From Asterias rubens (taxonomy: Eukaryota; Echinodermata; Asteroidea; Forcipulatida; Asteriidae): 64,000 nt of DNA. The notes beneath the pieces are model-generated. The model worked only from the letters and a program-made list of their open reading frames with translations. It made no database searches and was not told the DNA's origin. Positions 1-9,764 of this stretch are shown here, piece after piece. Numbering within the stretch: the first letter of the stretch is position 1; every line of letters begins with the position of its first letter. The stretch spans positions 9,956,866 to 10,020,865 of the forward strand of contig NC_047080.1 of NCBI RefSeq assembly GCF_902459465.1, read 5' to 3'. Both the position numbers and the translations under genes were made by a program.

Positions 1-1387
1 TGCTCATTTCACTACATGTTGACCAACAAACTAAAAAAGTGACTTTTCTCGAGTGTGTTTTGCCAAACTCGGATAATATTTAGGGAGGGGACAAGTTTCA
101 AAAGAGTTAACATCATTAATGTTTAGATAGGTCATCCAACACCGAGAGACAATTATCTTTGATCCCGCCAATTCTCTTCTCGGAGAGACCAATTCGCGGG
201 GTGTGAAGGCAATGTCATGATATTGCTTCCAGCATCGCCAACACTTCATAGCGCACCATACAGCTCATGTTTGTCGTAGGCCACCGAGCTTAAAATTAAC
301 ACACACACGGGTGATAAAACCGTCAGCTGGGGAGAGGGGAGAGAAAGTGTGTGAGTAGAGCGTTCATGAGTCAGGGTTTTTCTTCCTTGTGGCGGCTCAC
401 AAGTGCGAAACCTAATTTAGCCGCACGCACGTCTTGGCTCATGTTTCCATTGTCCCTCGTGAGGTAAGACCCGGTTCCCCCAGGACGGTTGGGAGATCTT
501 GGCAGCCACTCGAGACGCCTTTATGCGGGCTAAATGAGCATAATGCATCGTTCTATGTGCTCAACTGTTTACCCATCTCGCTGTCTTTGAAAGAGAGTCG
601 TCAGAAAATGTTCTTCGAGATTGAATGTAATCCCGGGCAACCATTACTTTTTATTAAAAAGGTTTTCTCTTACAGACTTGGACTTGAGATTGAATTGAAA
701 GAAGCTTATTTGTGCCACCTGTAGTACAAAAACTTGGGAATGTGTAAATTGAGAAGCACGTCTCAAAAACACCTGGGTGTTTTTTTTCCCTTTTGAATTG
801 ACGTGTAACGAATCTGTGTAGTTTTGGACTGAACTGAATCATGACTGAACGACAAGGAAGTTTGATGTATTTGCCTGAATTTTCTTTGAAGTAAAGAAAA
901 TAAATCTAACTTTGTTGGTCTTTTTTGTGAGTCAAGGTAACTGAAGAGTTTGTCAAGGTATACATTTCTGTAGAACTGAGACCCTTTAACAAAATATTTA
1001 GTATAGAAGAATAAACCTCAAATTTATTTCCACAACAAGGGGCTAATACACACCAAAAATTATTTGAAAAAGAAAAAGAACAATTTTCAATTCTTAAAAT
1101 TCTTTAAAATAAAACCTATTTTTCAAAGGATTTTGGACTTGGTCTAATATTTGTCTTCATTCTTCGACTCAATTGGGGAGAAATGTTTGGAACTGAGGAA
1201 AATACTTTGAGGCCTTTCAACTCATAATGCAGACATTTAGTTTTTCTCCATTCAAATCAAATAAAACCAAACCAAACCAAACCAAGGCTAGAAGGAAAAC
1301 TGGTTACGGTCTCTTCAATCCGTACTCAAGACTTTCTTACTCTAAGTGTTAAAATAAAATACTATCTTCATACTGATAACAAGGGGA
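1..1387. other. Unassigned sequence; possible small spliced transcript
   Basis: No recognisable protein. A donor-like GAG/GTAAGACC near 461 and a strong acceptor TTTTCTCTTACAG ending near 675 could bound a small + strand intron. The following sequence reads open to a TAG at 722-724, and an AATAAA lies near 900. This could be the 3' end of a gene or a non-coding RNA, but nothing identifies it. (AAACC)n simple sequence lies near 1263-1285. Confidence 0.25.
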
Positions 1388-1650
1388 AGTATCGTGCCTG
1401 AGCAGTCAAGAGCACCGACCTCGAGCTCTGCTGTATCTGATCAGCAGAGTGTGCGTTCGAATCCCGGTCATGACACTTGTGTCATCAAGCAAGACACCTA
1501 ACTATTGCTTCGTCCTTCAGATGGGGCGTAAAGATGGTAGGCCCTGTGTGTTGTTATAAAAACTATCAAAGCACATAAAACAAACCAGTACACACTTATC
1601 GTAAAGAGGAGGGGTTGGCCCCAGTGTGTCTGCCAGTGCGACTTTCTTCA
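1388..1650 (+). mobile_element. tRNA-derived SINE
   Basis: B box GTTCGAATCCC at about 1455-1465, followed by GTCATCAAGCAAGACACC and a GGGGCGTAAAGATGGTAGGC body that resembles the SINE body near 18200. No protein. Confidence 0.7.
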
Positions 1651-2142
1651 ATCATTAAGGATGTACACTAGAAAGGAAGGAAATAAGGAAATGTCAACTT
1701 ACCAATTCTACGTAACGAGTAGTTTAACTGGTGGATCTGTCTCTCTAGAAATAGTACAGCCACTACCACGACGACCACCAACACCACTGAAAGTCTATTT
1801 TGTAACATGGCTCGGTGTGGAATCATAGAGAATTTTGCCATTTGGCGAAGTCAAAGACAGTCACTGCATGAACTTGCTGGGAGGTCCTCTCCTCCGTTAG
1901 TGAAGAGAGAATGTAGTGAGGGAGGAAATGTCTTGAGGCTGGTGCTTGTTTATAAAGTGGACTTCAAGGTCTGTTTGTTTGTTATTGGTTGTGGTCAACA
2001 GAGAAGGTACAATATATGAACCATGACGATCTGTGGAAATAAATTAGAAAGAGAACTTGTCTAGATACAACTTACTGCCAATTGAAGTACAGAGCATTGT
2101 GGTGGAGCTGTTTAGTGCACTTGAATCAAGTCCTGGGCTTTA

Positions 2143-2445
2143 TTTCATAGAGCTGCTTCTAAGGCACAAAAAGTAGCTGAGCACACAAAATTATGCTTAC
2201 CAGAATACAAGGCTACCAGCCAAAGTACGTGTACCATCTGAAACTTGTATTAAATGATTATTTTTTGCTTAGCTTTAAACAAGGGTGGCTTTTCCCGTTA
2301 TTTTCTTCCGACTCCGATGACCGATTGAGCCTAAATTTTCACAGGTTTGTCAAACAAACTTTGTTATTTTCTATACAAGTTGTGATACACGAAGTGTGGG
2401 CCTTTGGACAATACTGTTTACCAAAAGTGTCCAATGGCTTTAAAA
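2143..2445. mobile_element. Family D fragment followed by truncated TTAA-type MITE
   Basis: 2143-2240 holds TTTCATAGAGCTGCTTCTAA and ATGCTTACCAGAA words of family D. 2279-2443 matches the right part of the TTAA elements at 26878 and 50464 (CGATGACCGATTGAGCC, TTTCACAGGTTTGT) and ends AAGTGTCCAATGGCTTTAA. Confidence 0.65.
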
Positions 2446-2489
2446 GCAGCTCTACATGTACATGTATGGGAACTTGGGACTTTGCAGCT

Positions 2490-2740
2490 TTAGAAGTCTT
2501 TGGGGTGTGGGTTCGAATCCAATCCAAGTCATAAAACTTGTGTCCTTGAGCAAGACACTATAGACTAATCATACTTTCTCTTCTCTACCAGGGTTAAATG
2601 GGTACATGTAAGGGCAGAGATGGTTATTTTGATTGATTTACAGCTTCCCCCAAGGTGCGCTTCATTACTTAGCAGTCCAGGCTGCTACTCCTCAGTGAGC
2701 TGAGATGGTTTATGGCCTAGTAACCAGGGTAATAATGTTC
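2490..2740 (+). mobile_element. tRNA-derived SINE
   Basis: B box GGGTTCGAATCC (2510-2520) then TGTCCTTGAGCAAGACACT, the conserved central block of several SINEs in this window. Confidence 0.65.
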
Positions 2741-5340
2741 ATGCTGGGCCCATGGGACCAAGGGGATGGCTTATGGGCCCCATGTTTTTAATACAGGGCC
2801 AGTGGGCTAAAAATAGGCCCATTATGACAGGTGTCTATTTCTACCCCCTGTCCTGGTCCAGTTATGATGAATTGGTCAATTTGGGTCTTTTGAGCATTAT
2901 TCATCAGTCTTTTTACAAGAAGTCCTTTCAAAATTGATATTATGATCAGTTTTTATATCAGGAGTCTTTTTAAAATGTATATTTAAAGAAAAGATAGGCC
3001 TATAAAATAGAAGGTGAGAACTATTGCTGCATATATTCAATCAAGGTTTTAGCCAGGATTTGGGGGAAGGGTGGGACTGGTCAATTTTGCTGGAAATTTA
3101 AACTGGGTGTCCAAATTGTTTACTTACACTTACAGTAGTATAGGCCTACAGTACATGTACATAGTATGTAAATGACAGATACATGGTGTTCAAATATAGA
3201 ACAGGGTGTCCAAAAGACACACAGCCACCCCTCCGGCTAACACTATGTATTCAATGTACATTGATAATAGTTTAAAACATCTATTGATAGATCCTTTTAA
3301 AACACGTGGTATAGAGCTGAAATATCACAAGTATCATATTGCAGGCTGGTAAGTGTTTTTTTATCACATAGTGAATGCGTTCTGACAGTGTACGATCAAC
3401 CCTTCCATTGACTGATGATTCAATGTCATTTAAATGCTTTTGTTTGGTAAAACCCTCACAAGTCATTGTCAGATAGTGAAAAAAGATACATCACTTAGCA
3501 ACGGTAGCTGATGAATGGCATAGTAATGCTATGCACAGTTTACATTAAAAATGGGTAGCAAAGTGTGTGCAAAGTGATATCGTCAGCTACCTGTAAATTA
3601 CAAATATATTGGCCTTGAATTTCAGCACTGAAGCAGAAAGATCACATTAATTTGACACAAAGTGCACTTCTGTTAGAAAGATCCAAATAATCCTTTGCAG
3701 AGGCGGGATTGGGGATGAGGGCGGGTATGGGGGGGGGTGGCTGGCTGGGAGTAAAATGTGAGGGGACTATATGTAGGATTTCATTATTATTTTATTATTA
3801 TTTTTTTATTATTTTATTATTATTATTTCACTACTGCTAGTCTAGTGTGCCACTTGAACCAGTCACTGAATTTAATACTTTTTTTTTAATTGGATCTTTT
3901 AATACAAAATTAATAAAATTGAATGACATTTAGTAATAGTAAACAAGATGTAAAAGATAAGTATGAAAAAAATCAGAGGAATATATTTTTAATGGCAGTT
4001 CAAGTACTTGAATACATATTTTGTAAAGGGAATGTATCATGGCGTTTAGTAATCACTCTTAGTTGGTCTTGACTTGACCACTTCAATTTCAAAAGCTTCA
4101 CATAAACTTGAATGTTTTGCAATAGAAGTGCCAATCGCACAACAGAATGGCCTTTCCCTCTGGAAGATAAAAAATCCAGGTCTGAGCATGAATAATTTTT
4201 TGGACACGATGCTACTTGTACCCCCCCCCCCCAAAAAAAAAATGTGCTGGGCCTAAAATCTTTTATATCTTTTAAAACAAACTAAAATGTGATGTATCAT
4301 TTTAACAAATGACCTTACAAGACCAAAACAGCGCCCTCACTGAGGTCCATGAAGATCTATCATTGGGCGAGAGTTGTGCGCGGCGCATAAGCGCAGGCAT
4401 GTTTCCATTGTTTGACCTCGGCCATGGTCGCCACCAGGCCACCAATGCACTGCAAAGCCGGTTCTATATTGTTTAGGCCTATCATCTTCAAAGAAAGTGT
4501 ATCAACAAGTCTTTTGAAGTCTGCACTCAAAAGGAAGAAAAGAATGTCATTTGCCAATTCACAAAATGGTCCGATTCCCATTTGGCGATTAGGAAGTCAA
4601 GACAACATTTTCACTACCAATCAATAACAATAAGTATTGTACTATATTCATGTTTGCTAAAGTTAGCACCTAGTTTAATCAAGAGACAAGTTACACCCCT
4701 TTTTGGCAAAAACACTTGAAAAATGCAAGTTGCATTTGGCCAACTGACAATGTCCAATGACTGAAAAACCTACACATGGCAAATGAAATAGAGACCAAAA
4801 TTCACCAAAATATGATAAAATAAATACACAATTTAATAAATATCTGTCAATGAAAATGACAACTCACCAAAGGTTACTTTGATATGAACTCTCCGTTGTT
4901 TCTAACAAGAAGAAAAACAATTCAACAGAGCCGACGTGCCCACACGTGAGCTAGCTCCAGTGTGCTATTCCTGCTGCCTGTATCCGGTCACTTTCCCGGG
5001 CCAGGAAATCTGCCAACGAAAATGCCACCGTGTGTCCGGTCCGGGGGAAAAGTTACTGCCACAATTTCACCATTCCAAGGACGGCATTGCCCAAGCTGTT
5101 ATCTCTGTTAAGCAAGTGTTCGTTTAACAGCTGGTTTCTTCCTCTGTTGGTACAATGACAGATATAACTTCAATTTTCAGACGAATAACCAGTGAATTTA
5201 GTGTGCTTACATCAACAACCGATGTTGACAAGTGAAATTTGCTGTGTGGCGGAAGTTGTCCGTGAAATTTAACATGCAGGAGATTTTTATAGACTTGACA
5301 CAAGGCGTTTTCTTTAACCATTCAAAGCGCTAAGCATGTC
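2741..5340. other. Intergenic, repeat-rich, no gene recognised
   Basis: Contains a GGTGTCC-type repeat (about 3100-3240, similar to 43205-43260 and 61800-61935), a (TTA)n tract near 3785-3835, and a G-run near 3731. A fragment near 4325-4385 shares words with 11150-11200. About 4930-5130 is noticeably more GC- and CpG-rich than its surroundings and might be a promoter or exon, but I can assign neither. Confidence 0.4.
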
Positions 5341-5679
5341 GCTTGCTCTGCAACATTGCTTCTTTCTGACCTCAAGGACAAGCTATTTTAAAAAAAACCA
5401 TAAAAATAAGCCACGGTAGTATGAAACTAGGTCAGGAATGGATATTTATTTTGCTCTTTATTGTGGTAATTTGAGACAAATAACTTCCACCTATGACAAC
5501 CTTAAGAAAAGCTGAATAAAGATTGGCTGGAAAAAGACTAGCAATAGTCTGGTAGCTGTTGTTTTCATAACAGTCTCTGTATATGAGCCAACGATGAGCA
5601 GGGTTTCAGATTGACCTTTCCTTTTCCTTTTCTAAAACAAATCACGGTCATCTGAAAGGGCGCCCTCAATATTTCCAAG

Positions 5680-5727
5680 ATGGCAGACCCTCTAGGGGTA
5701 TTTGCGTTATTTTTGTGTCTGATTCAG
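5680..5727 (+). CDS. SELENOF: SELENOF coding exon 1
   Basis: Encodes the first 16 residues, MADPLGVFALFLCLIQ, which is the start of the signal peptide. It ends CAG before the donor GTATGT (phase 0). The 5'UTR and promoter probably lie in about 5340-5679; no TATA box is evident. Confidence 0.9.
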
Positions 5728-8700
5728 GTATGTGTTTTACTTCATTTTGGGTTATTTGTGGGTGTTACTAACGCGGGAATAATCGACCAGATTCCCTTTA
5801 GGGACTGTCAATACGGTCTGGAATATCAGTCTTGTTTTTGATGGAGAAAATCTCAGTGAAAGTTAACGTGACGTGGATGAAGAATTTTCCACTGAACCAC
5901 AATATTTCCATAAAAAATTATTAAGCCTCAAAGAGGGCGCTGTGACTTTAAAGAGTCGGACATCTCGAAATTTAAAGATTCAAGAAGAACCGACAAGTTT
6001 GGGCATAAACATGGGAAAAGACATCTCATGATCTGATGATCTAGTCTGACGCTTACATTATTCCTTATTGAATGGGTAGTTAAAAATTTGGTGTATACAG
6101 TAATATTGATAGTTTCGCTCTTTCACGCAGCACTTTCCTGAGTTTGTGAACAAAATCCACAGCCCACTTGGTGGGATTCGAAACCCTCTATATATAGATC
6201 TGTCCGGATAACTTTCCGTATGGCGCCACCACTTTTTCACTCATTTTTACAAAAAGGGATATATCAATCAGGTAAATTAGATACTATATTATTTTATTTT
6301 GAATGAAAAAGTGGTGGCGCCATACGGAAACTTTTCCATCTGTCCTTGCATTTTGACTCTCAAAATGACAGACTGTGCAGACAGTAGCTGCGTGTGGTGT
6401 CAATTACTTTTGCCAGAAAATCTATTTTAATAACGATTTATAAACCTGAAATTCTGAATTGACGCATGTATCATTCTGTCCTCTGTGTATGTTCCGATTC
6501 ATCCTGGAACCAGCGTTGTTCTTAAAATTCTTTAGTGATATAGTTTGATAGCCTCAACATTTTTTTATCGGTTTATATTTTATCCTTCATGTTGCAGGTG
6601 GTCCGGTCAACAGGCCAGTTTGAGACCCTACCCGTCAGACAAGACTGTTCCGCAAGAGGTTTATCATCGAGTCTTCTATGTAGCTCGTGCAGTGATCTTC
6701 CAAGCCATGGCCTGGACGTGTTAATGGGGGATTGTCAAGCGTGCTGTCAACAAGATAATGATGAAGTGGTACAAAAGGTTAGTAAATGTGGTTTCTTCTA
6801 GCTGCGGTGATAGACCAGCAGCCGATTTCATGAAAACCGCTAGGATTAATCCATCTCAGATAGGAGAAGTAAAACTAGTCCTGTTTTTAGGACGGGTTCA
6901 ATGCGTCCTGACGTTTTCATAGAGCTGCTTTTGAAAAGCAGAAAGTGATGCTTAACAATTTTCTGCTGAGCAGAAATTAGCAGGATACCACACCAGTCAC
7001 AAATTGACTGGTAAGCATAGTTTTGTTGTGCTTAGCTACTTTTTGTGCAATTGTTATGCAATATGTTCTGCTTAAGCAGCTTCTCGCCATTGTTTAGCAT
7101 AAATTTCATTATAAATTTCTTTATAATTTCAAGTGTTTGTATGTTACCCACAGCTTTACCCCAAGGCATTGCTAGAGGTGTGTAGCTGAAAATTGGGACG
7201 GTTTCCACAGATCCAAGGTAAGTTATCTCTTCCACTCGTCAGTTTCCATTTTATTTCATTTATCAATGCTGATTGTGAAGCCAAGGACTATCCAACAATC
7301 AAACTTAATCTTTGTACTAGGCAGGAACCAAATGGAGAGAAGACAACAAAGTTTCAGTTTTAGATGTGTGAGGAAACCCCCTAAAGAATTATTCCAGGGA
7401 AAACCCATGCAGTCAGGGGGCCAATTTCATAGAGCTGCTTAAGCAAAAAAAACTGCTCAAGCACGAAAATAGCTCGCTTATTTTACACATGTTACTGGCC
7501 AATATTTCATGCCATATACATCGCTTGTGACTGGTATTTAGCTGTTGTTTACAGAGCATAACAATTGAGTGGAGTTTGGGCCGGTAATCTGATTTTACTA
7601 AGCAAGGATCTTTTTGCTTAAGCAAAATTTTGTGCTTTAAAGCAGCTCTATGAAATTAAGCCCAGGTCTACAGGGACTGAAAACCCAATCCACATAGTGC
7701 TTTGGTGGGATTCAAACCGGAGTCCAAGAACCATCTCTGCTCTCACAGGTACCCATTTATACCCCTTGTCAAAGAGACGCAATCATAGTGAAGTGTCTTG
7801 CTCAAGGAGACTAGTGTCATGACCGGGATTCGAACCCACGACCTGATGACTCAGCAACCAGAACTGGAGTTCGATGCACTAAACCACTCAGCTACAACCC
7901 TGAGTTTCCACTTGTGTGCGTTCATTTATGACTGAACTTGTCTTTTGGGTTTTCCTTTTCAGCATTCATCAAGAGTGAGCGCCCAAAGCAGTTTCCAAAT
8001 CTTGAAATCAAGGTAAACAAAATCTTCAAGCTAATGTTGTTAACAACAAAATTACAATAATTTGGGTAAAAACCAAAATTAATATTCTTTATCCCCGATG
8101 CAAATTTAACATCTATTATATCGTTGCGGTACCCGCTGCCAAAACATAGGATTCGAACTGCCTCTAGCTGCCGGGCAACCTCGGTAGTCTAGTTGGTAAG
8201 ACACTGCTCTAGAATTGCAAGGGTCGTGGGTTCGAATCCCACCCGAGTAACATGCCTGTGATATTTTTTCACAGGACTCGGGGAAAGTACTGAGTATACA
8301 GTGCTAACACACATCGGTGTATGGGTAAAAACCAAAATTAATAAAATTATAATACATAGCAAGACAAGTTCTCAAAAGAACAAAATCAACCCAGCAAGTA
8401 GATCCATTAAAACATGGTTTTACCGCAAACCAAATATACATTGACAGGCCTGTGTGCTTCGTTTTTGAAAGGGCTAGGGCACCGAAGCATTTTCTCCTTG
8501 GTAAAGGGCACCCTATGAGGAAATTGTAAATTTCTACTTGGAGCGTTTCAAGGGCACCAAGACAATGACCAGGGAGGCAATCGCCTTCGTTGCCTCTATG
8601 AAGTATCAGACCTGCATTGATGCCTCACTATAAAATACCTCGAATCCCACGTATCAAAATTGATTTGCAACAAGAAAATGTCGGTGTGATAATTTGTCTT

Positions 8701-8852
8701 TAAAAATGTTCATTTTCTCACAGTACAAGCGTGGGGCCGACCCAGCCCTGAAGTTCCTGAACAACCAAGGACAGGTACAAGAGACGCTTAGCATCGAGAA
8801 ATGGAACACGGATACTGTGGAAGAGTTCCTTCAGGAACGTCTCATTATGTAG
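5680..8852 (+). CDS. SELENOF: Selenoprotein F (15 kDa selenoprotein), 5 coding exons, 156 aa
   Basis: Spliced CDS is 5680-5727, 6598-6777, 7154-7217, 7963-8012 and 8724-8852; all introns are GT-AG and the sum is 157 codons with stop. The family is an ER-lumen thioredoxin-like oxidoreductase that binds UDP-glucose:glycoprotein glucosyltransferase and takes part in glycoprotein quality control. Seen here: a hydrophobic N-terminal signal (residues about 5-18); a Cys-rich UGGT-binding region with six cysteines (33, 44, 47, 62, 65, 66); then the redox motif Cys86-Ser87-Sec88, with Sec encoded by TGA 7187-7189, followed by KLGRFPQIQAFIKS; and a C-terminal half ending in SIEKWNTDTVEEFLQERLIM. Human SELENOF has C-G-U and 165 aa, so Ser replaces Gly. 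No KDEL, as in the family. The start ATG has A at -3 and G at +4. Sec decoding is supported by the 3'UTR SECIS. A translator that reads TGA as stop will truncate this gene. Confidence 0.97.
6205..6339. mobile_element. Short MITE family E, copy 1 (SELENOF intron 1)
   Basis: About 135 bp with long inverted ends built on CTTTCCGTATGGCGCCACCA and its complement near 6311-6332. The middle GATATATCAATCAGGTAAAT is shared with the copy at 53871-54005, in opposite orientation. Confidence 0.9.
6598..6777 (+). CDS. SELENOF: SELENOF coding exon 2 (Cys-rich domain)
   Basis: Follows the acceptor TTCATGTTGCAG and ends AAG before GTTAGT. Exactly 60 codons (residues 17-76), carrying all six conserved cysteines, including LLCSSC and CQACC. 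These are the UGGT-binding cysteines of the family. Confidence 0.95.
6911..7070. mobile_element. Diverged family D fragment in SELENOF intron 2
   Basis: Contains TTTTCATAGAGCTGCTTTTG and TTGTGCTTAGCTACTTTTTG words of the GAGCTGCTT family; the right end is degraded. Confidence 0.55.
7154..7217 (+). CDS. SELENOF: SELENOF coding exon 3 with selenocysteine TGA
   Basis: Follows TTACCCACAG and ends before GTAAGT. Reads LYPKALLEVCS-(TGA)-KLGRFPQIQ plus one base (phase 1). The TGA at 7187-7189 sits exactly where vertebrate SELENOF has selenocysteine, and the frame is conserved on both sides of it, so it is recoded rather than a disabling stop. Confidence 0.95.
7417..7663. mobile_element. GAGCTGCTTAAGCA foldback MITE (family D) in SELENOF intron 3
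   Basis: Left end GGGGGCCAATTTCATAGAGC. The right end reverse-complements to GGGCTTAATTTCATAGAGCT. Interior is a TAAGCA/TGCTTA palindrome. Non-coding. Confidence 0.8.
7690..7905 (-). mobile_element. tRNA-derived SINE, reverse orientation, in SELENOF intron 3
   Basis: Read on the - strand it has a B box GGGTTCGAATCCCGGTC (around 7824-7837) followed by GTCTCCTTGAGCAAGACAC, the conserved block seen in the SINE at 2490-2740. Confidence 0.7.
7963..8012 (+). CDS. SELENOF: SELENOF coding exon 4
   Basis: Follows a pyrimidine-rich acceptor TTTCCTTTTCAG and ends AAG before GTAAAC. Encodes AFIKSERPKQFPNLEIK, which aligns with the AFVRSDKPKLF..LQIK segment of the vertebrate protein. Confidence 0.94.
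8150..8335 (+). mobile_element. tRNA-derived SINE head in SELENOF intron 4
   Basis: Pol III A box TAGTCTAGTTGGTAAGAC (8185-8202) and B box GGTTCGAATCCC (8229-8240), with a tRNA-like T arm GTGGG/CCCAC. The acceptor stem is imperfect and the anticodon arm does not fold well, so it is a SINE rather than a tRNA gene. It continues into a shared tail (AAGTACTGAGTATACAGTGC) that recurs near 13500 and 18670. Confidence 0.7.
8396..8443. mobile_element. Solo terminal fragment of the large foldback family
   Basis: Contains TTTACCGCAAACCAAATATA, matching the outer end of the foldback element at 32707-33378, and abuts a CAGGCCTG-ended repeat. No partner arm is present here. Confidence 0.6.
8445..8616 (-). 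mobile_element. CAGGCCTG-ended repeat (family R), reverse copy
   Basis: Starts CAGGCCTGTGTGCTTCGTTT and carries the conserved core words AAGGGCACC and CTCCTTGGTAAAGGGCACC. Ends near CAGACCTG. Same family as 50771-50946 and 58500-58675, where boundaries and target duplications are clear. Confidence 0.8.
8724..8852 (+). CDS. SELENOF: SELENOF coding exon 5 and stop
   Basis: Follows CATTTTCTCACAG. Encodes 42 residues from YKRGADPALKFLNN to the TAG stop at 8850-8852. RGADP and WNTDTVEEFL are family hallmarks. A (CAA)n microsatellite begins 12 bases after the stop. Confidence 0.95.
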   Translation, partial: YKRGADPALKFLNNQGQVQETLSIEKWNTDTVEEFLQERLIM

Positions 8853-8863
8853 AGAGACACAAC

Positions 8864-8887
8864 AACAACAACAACAACAACAACAAC
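8864..8887 (+). repeat. (CAA)n microsatellite
   Basis: About eight CAA/ACA units in the SELENOF 3'UTR between stop codon and SECIS. Confidence 0.9.
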
Positions 8888-8900
8888 TAGTTTATGTTTT

Positions 8901-8965
8901 AGCACACATTTATGAAAGCTCTGTACTAAACCTTATGGTGTGCATAGCCTGATGCCAGGTGTGTT
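8901..8965 (+). promoter_or_regulatory. SECIS element in SELENOF 3'UTR
   Basis: Lies 48 bases after the stop. Folds by hand as follows. Helix I is AGCACAC (8901-8907) with GTGTGTT (8959-8965), 7 pairs including one G-U. Internal loops follow, then the core quartet ATGA (8912-8915) against TGAT (8950-8953). Helix II pairs AAGCTCTGTAC (8916-8926) with GTGCATAGCCT (8940-8950), with two mismatches and one wobble. The apical loop opens TAAACC and carries the conserved unpaired adenines. This is the layout of a eukaryotic SECIS, which recruits SECISBP2 and directs UGA-to-Sec decoding. Form 1 versus 2 was not determined. Confidence 0.9.
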
Positions 8966-8973
8966 ATGACTGT

Positions 8974-9224
8974 GGGTGTGTTCGATCAGCTTCCCTAGGT
9001 CGACCCCGGTCTGCCCCCGGTACGTTCGAATAGCTTTTACGTCATTCCAGGGGCTCACTCAGGTCAGCCCCAAATGCCCTGCTTGTGAATTGGGTCACTT
9101 GGGGGCTGGCCCCAGGTGCATGACGTCACCACGAAAGGGTGAGTGATCGTTTGTTTAGCTCTTGTCAGGGGCTTACCCGAGTGAGCACTTGGGGTCGACC
9201 CAGGGGAGTTAATCGATCACACCC
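8974..9224. mobile_element. MITE with GGGTGTG...CACACCC-type inverted ends in SELENOF 3'UTR
   Basis: The left end reads GGGTGTGTTCGATCAGCTTC. The right end, reverse-complemented, reads GGGTGTGATCGATTAACTCC. The interior is GC-rich with repeated GGGGCT and GACCCC words and encodes nothing. It begins only nine bases after the SECIS ends. Confidence 0.75.
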
Positions 9225-9239
9225 TGTATTTAAGGTTTG

Positions 9240-9545
9240 GGGTTTGAACAAAGAAAAATTTACTGGAGCAAGATTTGAACTAACAACCACCGGTTTAACG
9301 TGCCGGTGATCTACCAACTAAGCTGTCAAGCGCTATGTAGGTGGTGTACCTATTTGATGAATGTCTTTGTTTGGGTTAGCTCATGTTCCCTGGTTGTATC
9401 ATAAACCTGGGTACCGACACCTGGCTACCTGTTGTACGACTTCCGAGTGACTGGCGCCCCCGAACGAAGATATTGACACAAAAAGGGAGATCGCTCAGTT
9501 GGTAGAGTGCCAGGTCTTTTGTTCAAATCCTGCTGTAGTTAATTT
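9240..9545. mobile_element. Two tRNA-like SINE relics in SELENOF 3' region
   Basis: At 9240-9340 a reversed tRNA-like block has an anti-B-box AGATTTGAACTAACAACC. At 9478-9545 a forward A box GCTCAGTTGGTAGAGTG and B box GTTCAAATCC occur. Neither closes into a complete tRNA cloverleaf. Confidence 0.55.
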
Positions 9546-9741
9546 TTCCTTTTTTGCAAATCCCAAATTATTTAAAAATAATTATACGATTTTGCTTTTA
9601 GGGAAAATGGGATGGAAGTTTTCCAAGTGGATATCTTTTAAAGCATTTATAAGAAAAAGCTTTCCATTTTGCAAGTAACTTACTTTATTAAAAGTTATAT
9701 TTGTTTATACTCTTTGTTCACGCACTTCCATGTGAGAGAGA

Positions 9742-9747
9742 AATAAA
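9742..9747 (+). terminator. Candidate SELENOF polyadenylation signal
   Basis: AATAAA, the first canonical hexamer after the stop that lies outside repeat insertions. Opposite-strand TTTATT copies at about 9780-9797 could end a converging - strand transcript. Confidence 0.45.
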
Positions 9748-9764
9748 GACGCACAGATTCCAAA

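Noticed and set aside
7187..7189. TGA as an inactivating nonsense mutation in SELENOF
   Set aside because: It aligns with the family's selenocysteine, the frame is conserved afterwards, and a SECIS is present.
8165..8245. Functional tRNA gene with A and B boxes
   Set aside because: The acceptor stem has two mismatches at its base, the anticodon arm does not close, and the block continues into a repeat tail found elsewhere; it is a SINE head.
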